From the NCBI GenBank assembly GCA_004124535.1, contig SCKQ01000001.1, forward strand, positions 1 through 64,000: a DNA stretch of 64,000 bases, read 5' to 3'. Below are positions 35,477-43,350 of this stretch, one piece after another; positions within the stretch are counted from its first letter, which is position 1, and the number at the start of each line of letters is the position of its first letter. The translations under genes were made by a program, and so were the position numbers. The stretch is from Fidelibacterota bacterium (GTDB lineage: Bacteria > Marinisomatota > Marinisomatia > Marinisomatales > TCS55). The notes beneath the pieces are model-generated. The model worked only from the letters and a program-made list of their open reading frames with translations. It was not told where the DNA came from and did no database searches.

Positions 35477-36004
35477 CTAGTAAAGCATATAGTATACCAA
35501 CACACCGGTCACAGAAACATACAGCCAGGCAGGGAGAGTTATTTTAGCTATCTTACGGTGTTTTGTTATTTGATTCGTCCAGCCGCGATACAATGTTACC
35601 AATGCCATGGGAATGATTGCTGCAGCAAGTACAATGTGTGTAATAAGTATAAAATAATAAAATGATGCATAATCTCCTGTATATAGTTTTGGACCGCTCT
35701 TAAACAAGTGATATATAACATACGTCACGAGAAATGCCGACGATGTACCGAATGATGTCAACATGACGTTTTTATGGGCTATACGCTTCTTTTGCTTAAT
35801 GAGTATAAAACCAATGATCAGCAAAACGGCAGTGACACAATTGAGTGTGGCATTCACTTTGGGCAAGCCCGATACATCTAAAGCACCTTCTAATCCCTCC
35901 GGTCTGGGACCCAAAATCAAAAAAGCGATTGCAGCTGAAATAACGACTGAAACAATATAAATGATGCGAGTCCAGAATCGGTCAGCCTGGGCAGCAGAAA
36001 CCAT
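35477..36004 (-). CDS. DUF420 membrane protein (CtaM/YozB-like cytochrome oxidase assembly)
   Basis: A 175-residue protein with four to five membrane segments. It matches the DUF420 family: NATLNCVTAVLLIIGFILIK near 50-70, RIAHKNVMLTSFGTSSAFLVTYVIYH, then FYYFILITHIVLAAAIIPMAL and RHRKIAKITLPAWLYVSVTGVLVYYMLY-type end. Three histidines lie on the helices, as expected for this group (His77, His99, His127 by my count). Members such as CtaM are needed for active haem-copper oxidase in Firmicutes. It is the last gene of the oxidase operon, two bases after sco, and converges with the giant fusion gene. Confidence 0.8.
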   Translation of the reverse strand: MVSAAQADRFWTRIIYIVSVVISAAIAFLILGPRPEGLEGALDVSGLPKVNATLNCVTAVLLIIGFILIKQKKRIAHKNVMLTSFGTSSAFLVTYVIYHLFKSGPKLYTGDYASFYYFILITHIVLAAAIIPMALVTLYRGWTNQITKHRKIAKITLPAWLYVSVTGVLVYYMLY

Positions 36005-36006
36005 AT

Positions 36007-36582
36007 TCAGCTTTCTCGGTTCAATCTGGCAATATCGCGCTTCAGTTTTTTAACTTCTTCAGATTCAGTACCAGTATAGTATCCTCTAATATTCATGTTC
36101 CTATCTATCAAAGCAAATTTAGTACTGTGGAATACAATTTCTTCTATATCTCCCATCTTAAACCCATTAGTAATAATATCTTGAATATCTTCATAAGGCG
36201 CAGTTAAGAAATGCCATTGTGACCTGTCAGCCTTGAACCGTTCAGCATAAACGGCTAATATTTCAGGCGAATCATAATCTGGGTTGACAGTGTATGTAAC
36301 AGTATGAATATCACTCTTATCCAGGAATGTTCTATGAATATCAGCCATTTCTGTACTCATGATTGGACAAGGACCGCCACAGGTTGTGAAAATAAAATCA
36401 GCTACCCAGATATTCCCAGTTAGGTTATCTGTTCCAAAAGGCTCACCTTTCGAATTTGTCATTTCAAACTGGGGAATACTGCCAAAGACAGGCAGTGGTT
36501 TGGATTTTGTAACCCACCACAGGGTAGCAATAACAACACCAACAATAATATAAATAATGAAGCGTTTCCGTTGTGAAATCAT
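36007..36582 (-). CDS. SCO1/SenC-family copper chaperone for cytochrome oxidase
   Basis: A 191-residue membrane-anchored thioredoxin-fold protein. A single N-terminal helix (FIIYIIVGVVIATLWWV) anchors it with the domain in the periplasm. The copper site is complete: Cys68 and Cys72 in TTCGGPCPIMS and His152 in FHSTKF. Sco proteins deliver copper or reducing equivalents to the CuA centre of oxidase subunit II, encoded five genes upstream. The start overlaps the ctaB stop by four bases (ATGA). Confidence 0.9.
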   Translation of the reverse strand: MISQRKRFIIYIIVGVVIATLWWVTKSKPLPVFGSIPQFEMTNSKGEPFGTDNLTGNIWVADFIFTTCGGPCPIMSTEMADIHRTFLDKSDIHTVTYTVNPDYDSPEILAVYAERFKADRSQWHFLTAPYEDIQDIITNGFKMGDIEEIVFHSTKFALIDRNMNIRGYYTGTESEEVKKLKRDIARLNRES

Positions 36583-37460
36583 AACACTTTGTCAACAACA
36601 ATAAGAATCAATAAAAGCGGTAAATATATTACCGATGATTTTAACAGCAGCCTTGCACTTTGAACTGATTTATCCCGAGCCAGTGGTAAAGCCGAAATAA
36701 GAAATATGCCCGTTAAAAAGATGACGCCCACGGCATATATCAGCCCAGAACTACCTTCTACATAGGGTAAGACTGAAATGGGTACCAACAATGTTAAATG
36801 CCAAAAAATTTGCCGCATAGTGCGTTTACCATCCGGTTCAATCACTGGCAGCATTTTAAAACTTGCTCGGGCATAATCGTCCTTGCACATCCAGGCAATG
36901 GCATAAAAATGGGGATGCTGCCAAAAAAACATGATGGCAAATAAGATCCATGCACCTGTTTCAATATTGCCTGTTGCAGCTGCCCAGCCACCCATGGGGG
37001 GCAATGCGCCGGGGATTGAACCTATGGATGTATTCAGCCATGTAATTTTTTTTAATGGTGTATAAACCAATACATAGAGAAAGGCTGTAAGAATGGAAAG
37101 AAAACCGGTCAGGAGATTTATTTGAGTAACAAGTATGATTGTTCCTATAAGTACCAGTATAATACCAAATACTAATGCATTTCCCGGAGCAATTAATCCA
37201 CTTGGAATTGGACGATTTTTTGTTCTTTGCATCAATTTATCCGCATCCCGCTCCAAATAATGATTTAATGCACCGGCCCCCCCTGCTGTCAACGCTGTTC
37301 CCAACAATGTGATGAAAAGCCTTAAAAATGAATCAATTCCATCGCCCCCCAGATAATAACCTAATACTGTGGTAACAAGCACCAATGACATGATATTCGG
37401 CTTTAATAGCTCTATGTAAGCGGCAGTGCTGGACTTGGCGGGGTGTTTTTTAAGACGCAT
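36579..37460 (-). CDS. ctaB: protoheme IX farnesyltransferase (haem O synthase)
   Basis: A 293-residue inner-membrane UbiA-type prenyltransferase with about nine helices. The two aspartate-containing motifs are visible: NHYLERDADKLMQRTKNRP near residues 67-85 and the second motif as HFYAIAWMCKDDYARASFKM near 182-201. CtaB adds a farnesyl group to haem B, giving haem O for the oxidase; CtaA, encoded just upstream, then makes haem A. Genes are separated by two bases from ctaA and overlap sco. Confidence 0.93.
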   Translation of the reverse strand: MRLKKHPAKSSTAAYIELLKPNIMSLVLVTTVLGYYLGGDGIDSFLRLFITLLGTALTAGGAGALNHYLERDADKLMQRTKNRPIPSGLIAPGNALVFGIILVLIGTIILVTQINLLTGFLSILTAFLYVLVYTPLKKITWLNTSIGSIPGALPPMGGWAAATGNIETGAWILFAIMFFWQHPHFYAIAWMCKDDYARASFKMLPVIEPDGKRTMRQIFWHLTLLVPISVLPYVEGSSGLIYAVGVIFLTGIFLISALPLARDKSVQSARLLLKSSVIYLPLLLILIVVDKVL

Positions 37461-37462
37461 GA

Positions 37463-38437
37463 TTATTTCCGCAGAAATGCTATATCTGACAGGCGTAAAA
37501 ATAAGATGAAACTAAGTCCCATAACAGCAGCACCATTCATAACATGAAAACTGGTAATAAACGGTCCTTTAGCTGTCCAAATGGTCAATGCACCTAACAA
37601 AATCTGCAGGAAAACAAAAACATAAATAGCGAAAACGTTTTTTTGAATCTTTTTTGTATATGCACTTTTATTTTGATGCAAACGATAACCCATAAAGATC
37701 GTCAAGGTAAAAATAACAAACGCTCCAAAACGATGTAGAAAATGAATCAACACTTGCAGTATGGATACTTCAGGGTAATCCATGTAAAAACGCCAGTCAT
37801 TGATCGTAGTCAACATTTTTTCATTAAAGATGGGCAGCCATTGTCCAGCCATTGTTGGAAAGTCATAAATAGCCAATCCAGATTCTGTATGTCTCATCCA
37901 CGCTCCCAGGATCAATTGAATATATACAGCAATGAACAGTGACAGAACAATTGTACGATTTGAGTCAGGTTTACTATTTCTATCAGAAAATTCTTTTGAA
38001 AGAGAATAGGCAATTAAAATGATGACTAAAAAAAATGTTTGTGCAGTGATACCATGGATCATGGAAATAGCCGTTGGTAGAAAAAACATGACTGTTAGCC
38101 CGCCGAGCAGTCCTTGAGTAATCACCAGAATTAATGATACATACCCAAGCTTCTTTACATTAACTCGTGTTTCAGAAAAACTTAGCCAAATTGAGAGACC
38201 TAAAGTCATTGCCCCAACAATGGTGGCTAACATGCGATGGCTGTGTTCATAAAAAATACCGCCAACCATATCCGACCAAGGGAAAGCAAACATTTGAAAT
38301 CCATAGGTGGTTGGCCAGTCAGGAACGGAGAGGCCCACTTCAAAACTTTTTACCAGTGCACCAACAAAAATCAGAAAAAGCGTTGCCAAGACGGTTAGTT
38401 TTGAAAAACGTCTTAACCAGACGTTTGATGTGTTCAT
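37463..38437 (-). CDS. ctaA: haem A synthase (COX15/CtaA family)
   Basis: A 324-residue membrane protein with eight helices in two related halves. Conserved elements: GALVKSFEVGLSVPDWPTTYG near 27-47 with the FEVGLSVPDWP segment, EHSHRMLATIVG near 64-75 (haem ligand His), and in the second half GAWMRHTESGLAIYDFPTMAG with HFLHRFGAFVIF. CtaA oxidises the haem O methyl group to give haem A, implying an A-type haem in the encoded oxidase. It lies between ctaC and ctaB in the oxidase operon. Confidence 0.92.
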   Translation of the reverse strand: MNTSNVWLRRFSKLTVLATLFLIFVGALVKSFEVGLSVPDWPTTYGFQMFAFPWSDMVGGIFYEHSHRMLATIVGAMTLGLSIWLSFSETRVNVKKLGYVSLILVITQGLLGGLTVMFFLPTAISMIHGITAQTFFLVIILIAYSLSKEFSDRNSKPDSNRTIVLSLFIAVYIQLILGAWMRHTESGLAIYDFPTMAGQWLPIFNEKMLTTINDWRFYMDYPEVSILQVLIHFLHRFGAFVIFTLTIFMGYRLHQNKSAYTKKIQKNVFAIYVFVFLQILLGALTIWTAKGPFITSFHVMNGAAVMGLSFILFLRLSDIAFLRK

Positions 38438-38462
38438 AAAGTTAGTTTATATGCTGCTGGAC

Positions 38463-39302
38463 CTACCAGTCGTCGTCACCCCAGTCATCCTCATCGTCCT
38501 CTTCTTCGATGTATGCTTTTTGTTCTTCAATCCAATCAGCGTAACCCTGATCATCGTGAATTGTCAAAAAGCCGCGCATTCGATAATGACCTAATCCGCA
38601 GAGCTGAGCACATGCGATTTCAAGACCCTTACCTTCGCGAGGAGTTCCAACCATTTCTGACAAAAATTCTTCAGATGTCATCGTTGCTTCAAAATGCACA
38701 GGAATGACCATTCCCGGTATAGCATCTTGTTTGACGCGCAACTCAGGCAGTGCAAAACTGTGGATGACGTCTTTGGAGGTGAGATCGAGACGAACTTGTG
38801 TATCTACTGGTATATGCAGCTGATTAATCGTAACAAAGTCATCGGCACCGCCTGTGGAAGAGCGATCAAGTCCAATAGGGTTTTCCACTTCATCAACAAG
38901 ATTTGGACGTGTCTGGCCAAAAATACCGTCTTCACCTGGATAGTGGATATTCCAGGTAAACTGCTGGGCAACCACCCGGGCATGAACTGCTCCGCTATTG
39001 ACTTCTGGGACATCATTAATGCGACTGGCCCAGATTGGTAAAGCAAAACCCACCAGCAGCACCATTTCTATAACTGCAACAACAACTTCTAAAACAGATG
39101 ATAAATGTGATTTCACGCCTTCATGATCGGCATTTGGATTCTTGGAACTTCTAAATTTGACCAAAGAAACTATAAAGAAAACTCCCCAGCCTATAAATAG
39201 TACCAACATGAGCCAGTGGGTTAGAATGATCACTTCATCGATGGCTGGACCATCCACAGACATATTGATCGGTAAACCTAGATAATGAAGAATTTCAGCC
39301 AT
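38463..39302 (-). CDS. ctaC: cytochrome c oxidase subunit II (CuA subunit)
   Basis: A 279-residue protein with two N-terminal helices (about 23-47 and 68-90) and a periplasmic cupredoxin domain. The CuA ligands are all present: His181, Cys231, Cys235, His239 and Met242, in CAQLCGLGHYRM. The Glu usual between the two cysteines is Gln233; its role is through the backbone, so binding should persist. QFTWNIHYPG carries the aromatic patch for electron entry. There is no fused cytochrome c domain. The C-terminus is an acidic tail ending EDDWGDDDW, which resembles the end of the eight-haem cytochrome encoded nearby. It follows the other oxidase subunits, an unusual place for ctaC, which often comes first. 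Confidence 0.93.
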   Translation of the reverse strand: MAEILHYLGLPINMSVDGPAIDEVIILTHWLMLVLFIGWGVFFIVSLVKFRSSKNPNADHEGVKSHLSSVLEVVVAVIEMVLLVGFALPIWASRINDVPEVNSGAVHARVVAQQFTWNIHYPGEDGIFGQTRPNLVDEVENPIGLDRSSTGGADDFVTINQLHIPVDTQVRLDLTSKDVIHSFALPELRVKQDAIPGMVIPVHFEATMTSEEFLSEMVGTPREGKGLEIACAQLCGLGHYRMRGFLTIHDDQGYADWIEEQKAYIEEEDDEDDWGDDDW

Positions 39303-39323
39303 AAATATGTAATCCTAAAGCAG

Positions 39324-39545
39324 TCAGTTGTTTTGGTTCTTCATAAATGATTTTGCCCTGTTACGTAAAGAAATGATACCGGCTACAATACTTGAAAGTA
39401 CACCGCCGGTTATCACCAATAGTGTCCAAATTGCACCATTCAACCCATGGGATGCAGGAGAATCCGGGGCGCCATAGCACGTCGCACAGGCCCAAGCCAT
39501 TTCAAATACGAAAACAAGGAGTATTACACTAATTTTGCTGAACAT
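39324..39545 (-). CDS. small membrane protein with CATC motif in oxidase operon
   Basis: A 73-residue protein. A hydrophobic N-terminus (MFSKISVILLVFVFEMAWA) looks like a signal peptide or a first helix, followed by CATCYGAPDSPASHGLNG and one clear helix (AIWTLLVITGGVLSSIVAGIISL), then a basic tail. The CxxC would face the periplasm if the second helix is the only anchor. Small proteins with a similar CxTCxG...SPxxxGLN segment occur with oxidase genes in other FCB bacteria, as far as I recall. The start codon overlaps the preceding stop (TAATG), so it is translated with the oxidase. Function is unknown; copper or redox handling at CuA is possible (inference). Confidence 0.7.
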   Translation of the reverse strand: MFSKISVILLVFVFEMAWACATCYGAPDSPASHGLNGAIWTLLVITGGVLSSIVAGIISLRNRAKSFMKNQNN

Positions 39546-39736
39546 TATAATGTTTTGAATTTCTTATAGACTTTCAAGCCGTAAATGATTAACCCTCCGC
39601 TAACCATCAGGGAAACAATCGCTATTGCCGTCGACATGCCATTTTCATCCAATTGCAATTCATACATGGCGAACCACACTGTCAATATGATTGACATCAT
39701 AATGAAAAACAGATGAAACGTTTTTAGCGATATCAT
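39545..39736 (-). CDS. tiny two-helix membrane protein in oxidase operon
   Basis: A 63-residue protein when started at ATG 39736, which overlaps the ctaF stop as ATGA. A TTG at 39751 is possible but less likely. It has two hydrophobic segments (FHLFFIMMSIILTVWFAMY and TAIAIVSLMVSGGLIIYGLKVY) joined by a short acidic loop, and ends with a basic tail. No known domain was recognised. The start/stop coupling on both sides argues for a real gene, maybe a small accessory subunit or assembly factor of the oxidase. Confidence 0.6.
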   Translation of the reverse strand: MISLKTFHLFFIMMSIILTVWFAMYELQLDENGMSTAIAIVSLMVSGGLIIYGLKVYKKFKTL

Positions 39737-40038
39737 GAAATGTTTACCCAATCAAAAAAAGAAATAGTGGGAATAAACATGAGTACAAAAAAGAAAGCAA
39801 GAGTTAACATCAATATCCAGGTAATGAGTGCTTTTTCGGAAATTAAGTGCATAAAATAACTAGCCACCAGAGAACCTTTAATCGAGGCGATGGTTAAGGC
39901 CAGAAAAATGGCTTCACCTGTACTCAAATTCAAATAGGAAGCTGCTACCGTAACCATAGTCAGCACCGCTAATACAGCAAAAACAATCATGTAAACTTTT
40001 ACATGACTTTTGATATCATTCATACTGTGTTCACTCAT
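39733..40038 (-). CDS. ctaF: cytochrome c oxidase subunit IV-like protein (CtaF/prokaryotic COX4)
   Basis: A 101-residue protein with three helices. The start ATG 40038 has AGGAGG about five bases upstream. The frame is open up to 40083 inside ctaE, but those residues (MDLPFSGSLF) do not fit the family. VKVYMIVFAVLAVLTMVTV, then GEAIFLALTIASIKGSLVASYFMHL and ITWILMLTLAFFFVLMF match the prokaryotic subunit IV family, with the conserved IAxxKxxLVxxxFMHL pattern. It is encoded directly after ctaE, as usual. Confidence 0.85.
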   Translation of the reverse strand: MSEHSMNDIKSHVKVYMIVFAVLAVLTMVTVAASYLNLSTGEAIFLALTIASIKGSLVASYFMHLISEKALITWILMLTLAFFFVLMFIPTISFFDWVNIS

Positions 40039-40046
40039 AATGCCTC

Positions 40047-40643
40047 CTACAGCAAATAAAGAACCGGAAAAAGGAAGATCCATACCAAGTCAACAAAGTG
40101 CCAATATAGACCGGCAATCTCAATCCTGTTTGTGAAATGTTCAGGTTCCGTTGTCCACATTTTAGATCCCGATCCTAAAAAATACCCATTGACGATCATT
40201 CCGCCAATGATATGTAAGCCGTGAAGACCGGTCAGCGTAAAATAAATAGACATGAACGTATTTGTACCGGGAAAAATACCATGATGAAACTTGGCTGTAT
40301 ATTCAAAATACTTGATCACCAGAAAGCCAAGAGCACACAACAACGTTAAACCCATGTACAGTTTGTATTTCTTGAAATCATTCATTTTCAGAGAAGCCCA
40401 AGACATGACCATGGTTACACTGGATGAAATCAGGATCAGCGTATTCAATGTTGCTAAAGGTATATTTAATTCCTGACCCCATTCATGAAAAGCGCCAGCC
40501 GGGGCACCCAAACGCAGAAAAACGTAGGCAGAAAACAAACCCCCAAAAAGCATGACTTCTGAAGCTAGGAATAACCAAATTCCTAATTTGGAATTAATTA
40601 AACCAGTATCTGGACGTTCTTCAATTGTATATGGTATTTCCAT
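40047..40643 (-). CDS. ctaE: cytochrome c oxidase subunit III
   Basis: A 198-residue protein with five helices, the short bacterial form lacking the first two helices of the mitochondrial subunit. Conserved segments: KLGIWLFLASEVMLFGGLFSAYVFLR near 20-45, TGLHGLHIIGGMIVNGY near 138-154, and EIAGLYWHFVDLVWIFLFPVLYLL at the end. Subunit III stabilises the catalytic subunit I and its proton uptake. It follows ctaD by eight bases. Confidence 0.93.
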   Translation of the reverse strand: MEIPYTIEERPDTGLINSKLGIWLFLASEVMLFGGLFSAYVFLRLGAPAGAFHEWGQELNIPLATLNTLILISSSVTMVMSWASLKMNDFKKYKLYMGLTLLCALGFLVIKYFEYTAKFHHGIFPGTNTFMSIYFTLTGLHGLHIIGGMIVNGYFLGSGSKMWTTEPEHFTNRIEIAGLYWHFVDLVWIFLFPVLYLL

Positions 40644-40651
40644 AAAAAATT

Positions 40652-42370
40652 TTACCCTTTTTTCGGTTCTGTTTGCGGTGTGTAATCTCGCTTCCGTCCC
40701 GGAACGCTGTATTCATAAGGATCGCGATGTACCTCTGGAATTACTTCAAAATTCACATGGGGTAAGGGCGGAGATGGCGCTGTCCATTCCAAGGTAGTGG
40801 ATTCCCAAGGATTATTATCTACTTTTTCGCCATTTTTTATGCTGTAAAGAACATTAATAATAAATGGGATCTGGGATAGTCCCAACAACCATGCTGATAC
40901 AGACATAAATTCATTCCATTGCAACACACCGGATGCATGGGCATATTGCAAACCGCCATCCCATAAACGGCGGGATACACCGGCAAGTCCCTGAATTAAC
41001 ATGGGCATAAAAATGAGATTCATGAAGATCAGGGAAGGCCAGAAGTGGAGTTTGCCAAGTTTTTCGCTTAATTTTCGCCCTGTTATTTTTGGATACCAAT
41101 AATAAATTCCGGCAAATAATCCAAAAATTGTTCCCGGAGCGACTATATAGTGAAAGTGGCCAATCACATAATACGTATCATGAAGGTGGATATCCGCAGC
41201 TGCAAAACCCAAAGGGAGTCCAGTCAGTCCGCCAATTCCGAACATCGGCAGAAACGCCAAGGCAAATAACATGGGTGTATTAAACCTGATCGAACTGCCC
41301 CAGAGTGAAATAAAAAAGGCGGAAAGGATAATGACCGAAGGAATTGAGATGATCATAGTAGTCAACTGGAAAAATGCACTCATGGTACTACCCATTCCCG
41401 TAATAAACATGTGGTGTGCCCATACAATAAAAGACATAAAACCCAAAAAAATTACAGAATAGACCATTGATTTATATCCCCATAACGGTTTACGGGAATT
41501 ATTAGCTATGACTTCTGCCACGATGCCCATTGCCGGTAGTATCAAGACATAGACTTCCGGATGAGCAAGAAACCAGAATAAGTGCTGCCATAACAGTGGA
41601 CTTCCTCCACCACTTACATTTAATAGTTCACCGGAGACAACTAAACCACTGGGTAGAAAAAAGCTTGTTCCGGCAACCCTGTCCATAAGTTGCAGAACGG
41701 CGGCTGCTTCCAAGGGAGGAAATGCAAGAACCAAAAGAAATGCAGTGACAAACTGTGACCAAACAAAGAATGGCAATCGCATCCAGGTCAGCCCTGGTGC
41801 GCGTAGCTGAATAATGGTTGTAATAAAATTGATGGAACCCAGCAATGATGATGTAATCAGGAACAACATACCTATAAGCCAGAATGTTTGACCCACTTCT
41901 ATATCAGCCAGTGGCGGATAGGATGTCCAGCCGGAACGCGCTGCCCCTTCTGGTGAAAAGAAACTGGTCAACATAATGACACCGCCAACGAAATAAGACC
42001 AGTAACTGGCCATATTCAGTTTTGGGAAAGCCATGTCCGGTGCTCCAATTTGAAGGGGTACAAAATAGTTTCCGAAGGCACCAACAGCCAGGGGGACAAT
42101 GCCCAAAAAGATCATGATGGTTCCGTGCATCGCACCAAGGGAATTATAAATTTCGGGAAGGAGAATACCACCATCACCCAGTAATTTGCCTACAACGGGG
42201 ACAGCCTCCTCCGGGTAAGCAAGCTGCCAGCGCATGACCAGCATCAGGCAAAATCCAAAAAACAGAAATAGTAAACTGGTTATACCATACTGCAGTCCAA
42301 TAATCTTATGATCAACGGAGAATATGTATTTTCGCCAGAAACCCTCTTGGTGGTGCTGATCTGTACTAAT
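40652..42370 (-). CDS. ctaD: cytochrome c oxidase subunit I, apparent ATT start codon
   Basis: A 572-residue catalytic haem-copper subunit. With the inferred ATT start at 42370 all metal ligands are found: His82 and His407 for haem a, His405 for haem a3, His270, His319 and His320 for CuB, and Tyr274 for the His-Tyr cross-link (HPEVY). WAHHMF and GHFHYIVAP are intact. The first in-frame ATG (42244) would drop helix I and the invariant segment FWRKYIFSVDHKIIGLQYG, which is encoded in frame upstream. No ATG, GTG or TTG exists between that segment and the upstream stop. An AAAGGAG site lies six bases before the ATT. HPEVY with A-type haem enzymes next door fits an aa3/caa3-type A-family oxidase. 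It is the first gene of the oxidase operon. Confidence 0.9.
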   Translation of the reverse strand: MSTDQHHQEGFWRKYIFSVDHKIIGLQYGITSLLFLFFGFCLMLVMRWQLAYPEEAVPVVGKLLGDGGILLPEIYNSLGAMHGTIMIFLGIVPLAVGAFGNYFVPLQIGAPDMAFPKLNMASYWSYFVGGVIMLTSFFSPEGAARSGWTSYPPLADIEVGQTFWLIGMLFLITSSLLGSINFITTIIQLRAPGLTWMRLPFFVWSQFVTAFLLVLAFPPLEAAAVLQLMDRVAGTSFFLPSGLVVSGELLNVSGGGSPLLWQHLFWFLAHPEVYVLILPAMGIVAEVIANNSRKPLWGYKSMVYSVIFLGFMSFIVWAHHMFITGMGSTMSAFFQLTTMIISIPSVIILSAFFISLWGSSIRFNTPMLFALAFLPMFGIGGLTGLPLGFAAADIHLHDTYYVIGHFHYIVAPGTIFGLFAGIYYWYPKITGRKLSEKLGKLHFWPSLIFMNLIFMPMLIQGLAGVSRRLWDGGLQYAHASGVLQWNEFMSVSAWLLGLSQIPFIINVLYSIKNGEKVDNNPWESTTLEWTAPSPPLPHVNFEVIPEVHRDPYEYSVPGRKRDYTPQTEPKKG

Positions 42371-42376
42371 AACGAA

Positions 42377-42383
42377 CTCCTTT
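42377..42383 (-). promoter_or_regulatory. ribosome binding site for ctaD supporting a non-standard ATT start
   Basis: Minus-strand AAAGGAG followed by TTCGTT and then ATT AGT ACA GAT. This is the best Shine-Dalgarno sequence near the 5' end of the ctaD frame, with ideal spacing to ATT at 42370. No such site precedes the internal ATG at 42244. Confidence 0.65.
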
Positions 42384-42577
42384 GGGATGTTTAATATATA
42401 TCTTATTTACTAATTTTACAGACGGGGAATATATTAAAAAGAGAGTAATGTATACAACGAAATCAGTTGAAATCTTATACATAAAAACTTGAAATCGTTA
42501 TTCATTTTCTAATAGTAAATCATCTAAATTGCGCGGCTAAAAAAAACAAAAAATTGATAGACAGGAGAAATCAAATA

Positions 42578-43276
42578 ATGAAAATATTTATTTCGACAGT
42601 GATCATTGCCGGAATGGTCACAGCTTCCTTTGCGGGAGACCTAACTGGTACTGTCACTTATGAAGGAAAAACCCCGAAGAAAAAAACATTACGCATGGAT
42701 TCTGATCCAGTATGCAGCGCTGCACATCAGGATGCAGTATATACCGAAAGTTTCATTGTAGATGAAAATGGCAATTTAGCAAATGTTATTGTTTATTTAA
42801 AAAGTGCCAGTTCTGATTCTGCACCTTCAGTAGCAGCAGTTATCGATCAAAATGGATGTATGTATACACCCCATGTTTTTGGTATGCAAGCTGGACAGGA
42901 ATTAAAAATTCTCAATAGTGATCCCACTATGCACAATATTCATGGATTACCAAAACTGAACAAAGAATTCAACTTTGGTATGCCTAAGACAGTAAAAGAA
43001 AAATCAGTTACTTTTCATAAAGCAGAAGATGTTTTTGTTATTAAGTGCGACGTACATCCCTGGATGAAATCCTATGTACAGGTTTTTGACCATCCCTATT
43101 TTGCCGTAACGGGAACTGATGGAAAGTATTCTATTCCCGGAATTTCCGCGGGTGAATATGAAGTAGTAGCTTGGCAGGAAAAATTTGGATCCAAAAGAAC
43201 AATGGTCCAAACAGTTACGATTGGTGATGATTCAACCACTTTGGACTTCAAATTTATCAAGCCTAGTAAGAAATAA
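42578..43276 (+). CDS. periplasmic cupredoxin with C-terminal carboxypeptidase-regulatory-like domain
   Basis: A 232-residue protein. ATG 42578 follows AGGAGA by nine bases and gives the signal peptide MKIFISTVIIAGMVTASFAG. The N-terminal part begins DLTGTVTYEGKTPKKK. The type 1 copper site can be traced: His119 or His122 (MHNIH), Cys157, His160 and Met163 (KCDVHPWM). The last about 60 residues (YFAVTGTDGKYSIPGISAGEYEVVAW) form a prealbumin-like module. Cys46 and Cys94 may form a disulfide. It stands between, and opposite to, the oxidase and bc operons, so a role as soluble electron carrier between them is attractive but unproven. Similar proteins also occur outside respiratory loci. A terminator follows. 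Confidence 0.82.
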   Translation: MKIFISTVIIAGMVTASFAGDLTGTVTYEGKTPKKKTLRMDSDPVCSAAHQDAVYTESFIVDENGNLANVIVYLKSASSDSAPSVAAVIDQNGCMYTPHVFGMQAGQELKILNSDPTMHNIHGLPKLNKEFNFGMPKTVKEKSVTFHKAEDVFVIKCDVHPWMKSYVQVFDHPYFAVTGTDGKYSIPGISAGEYEVVAWQEKFGSKRTMVQTVTIGDDSTTLDFKFIKPSKK

Positions 43277-43294
43277 TTATATTTTACAGTAAAT

Positions 43295-43326
43295 AAAAAA
43301 AGGCGGTTAAATAACCGCCTTTTTTA
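43295..43326. terminator. bidirectional intrinsic terminator between cupredoxin and bc-complex operon
   Basis: Eight-bp GC-rich stem (AGGCGGTT with AACCGCCT) and loop AAAT. The stem is flanked by an A-run on the left and a T-run on the right, so it can stop the cupredoxin transcript rightwards and the cytochrome transcript leftwards. Confidence 0.88.
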
Positions 43327-43350
43327 TATCAAAATTTTTTTACCTATCAT

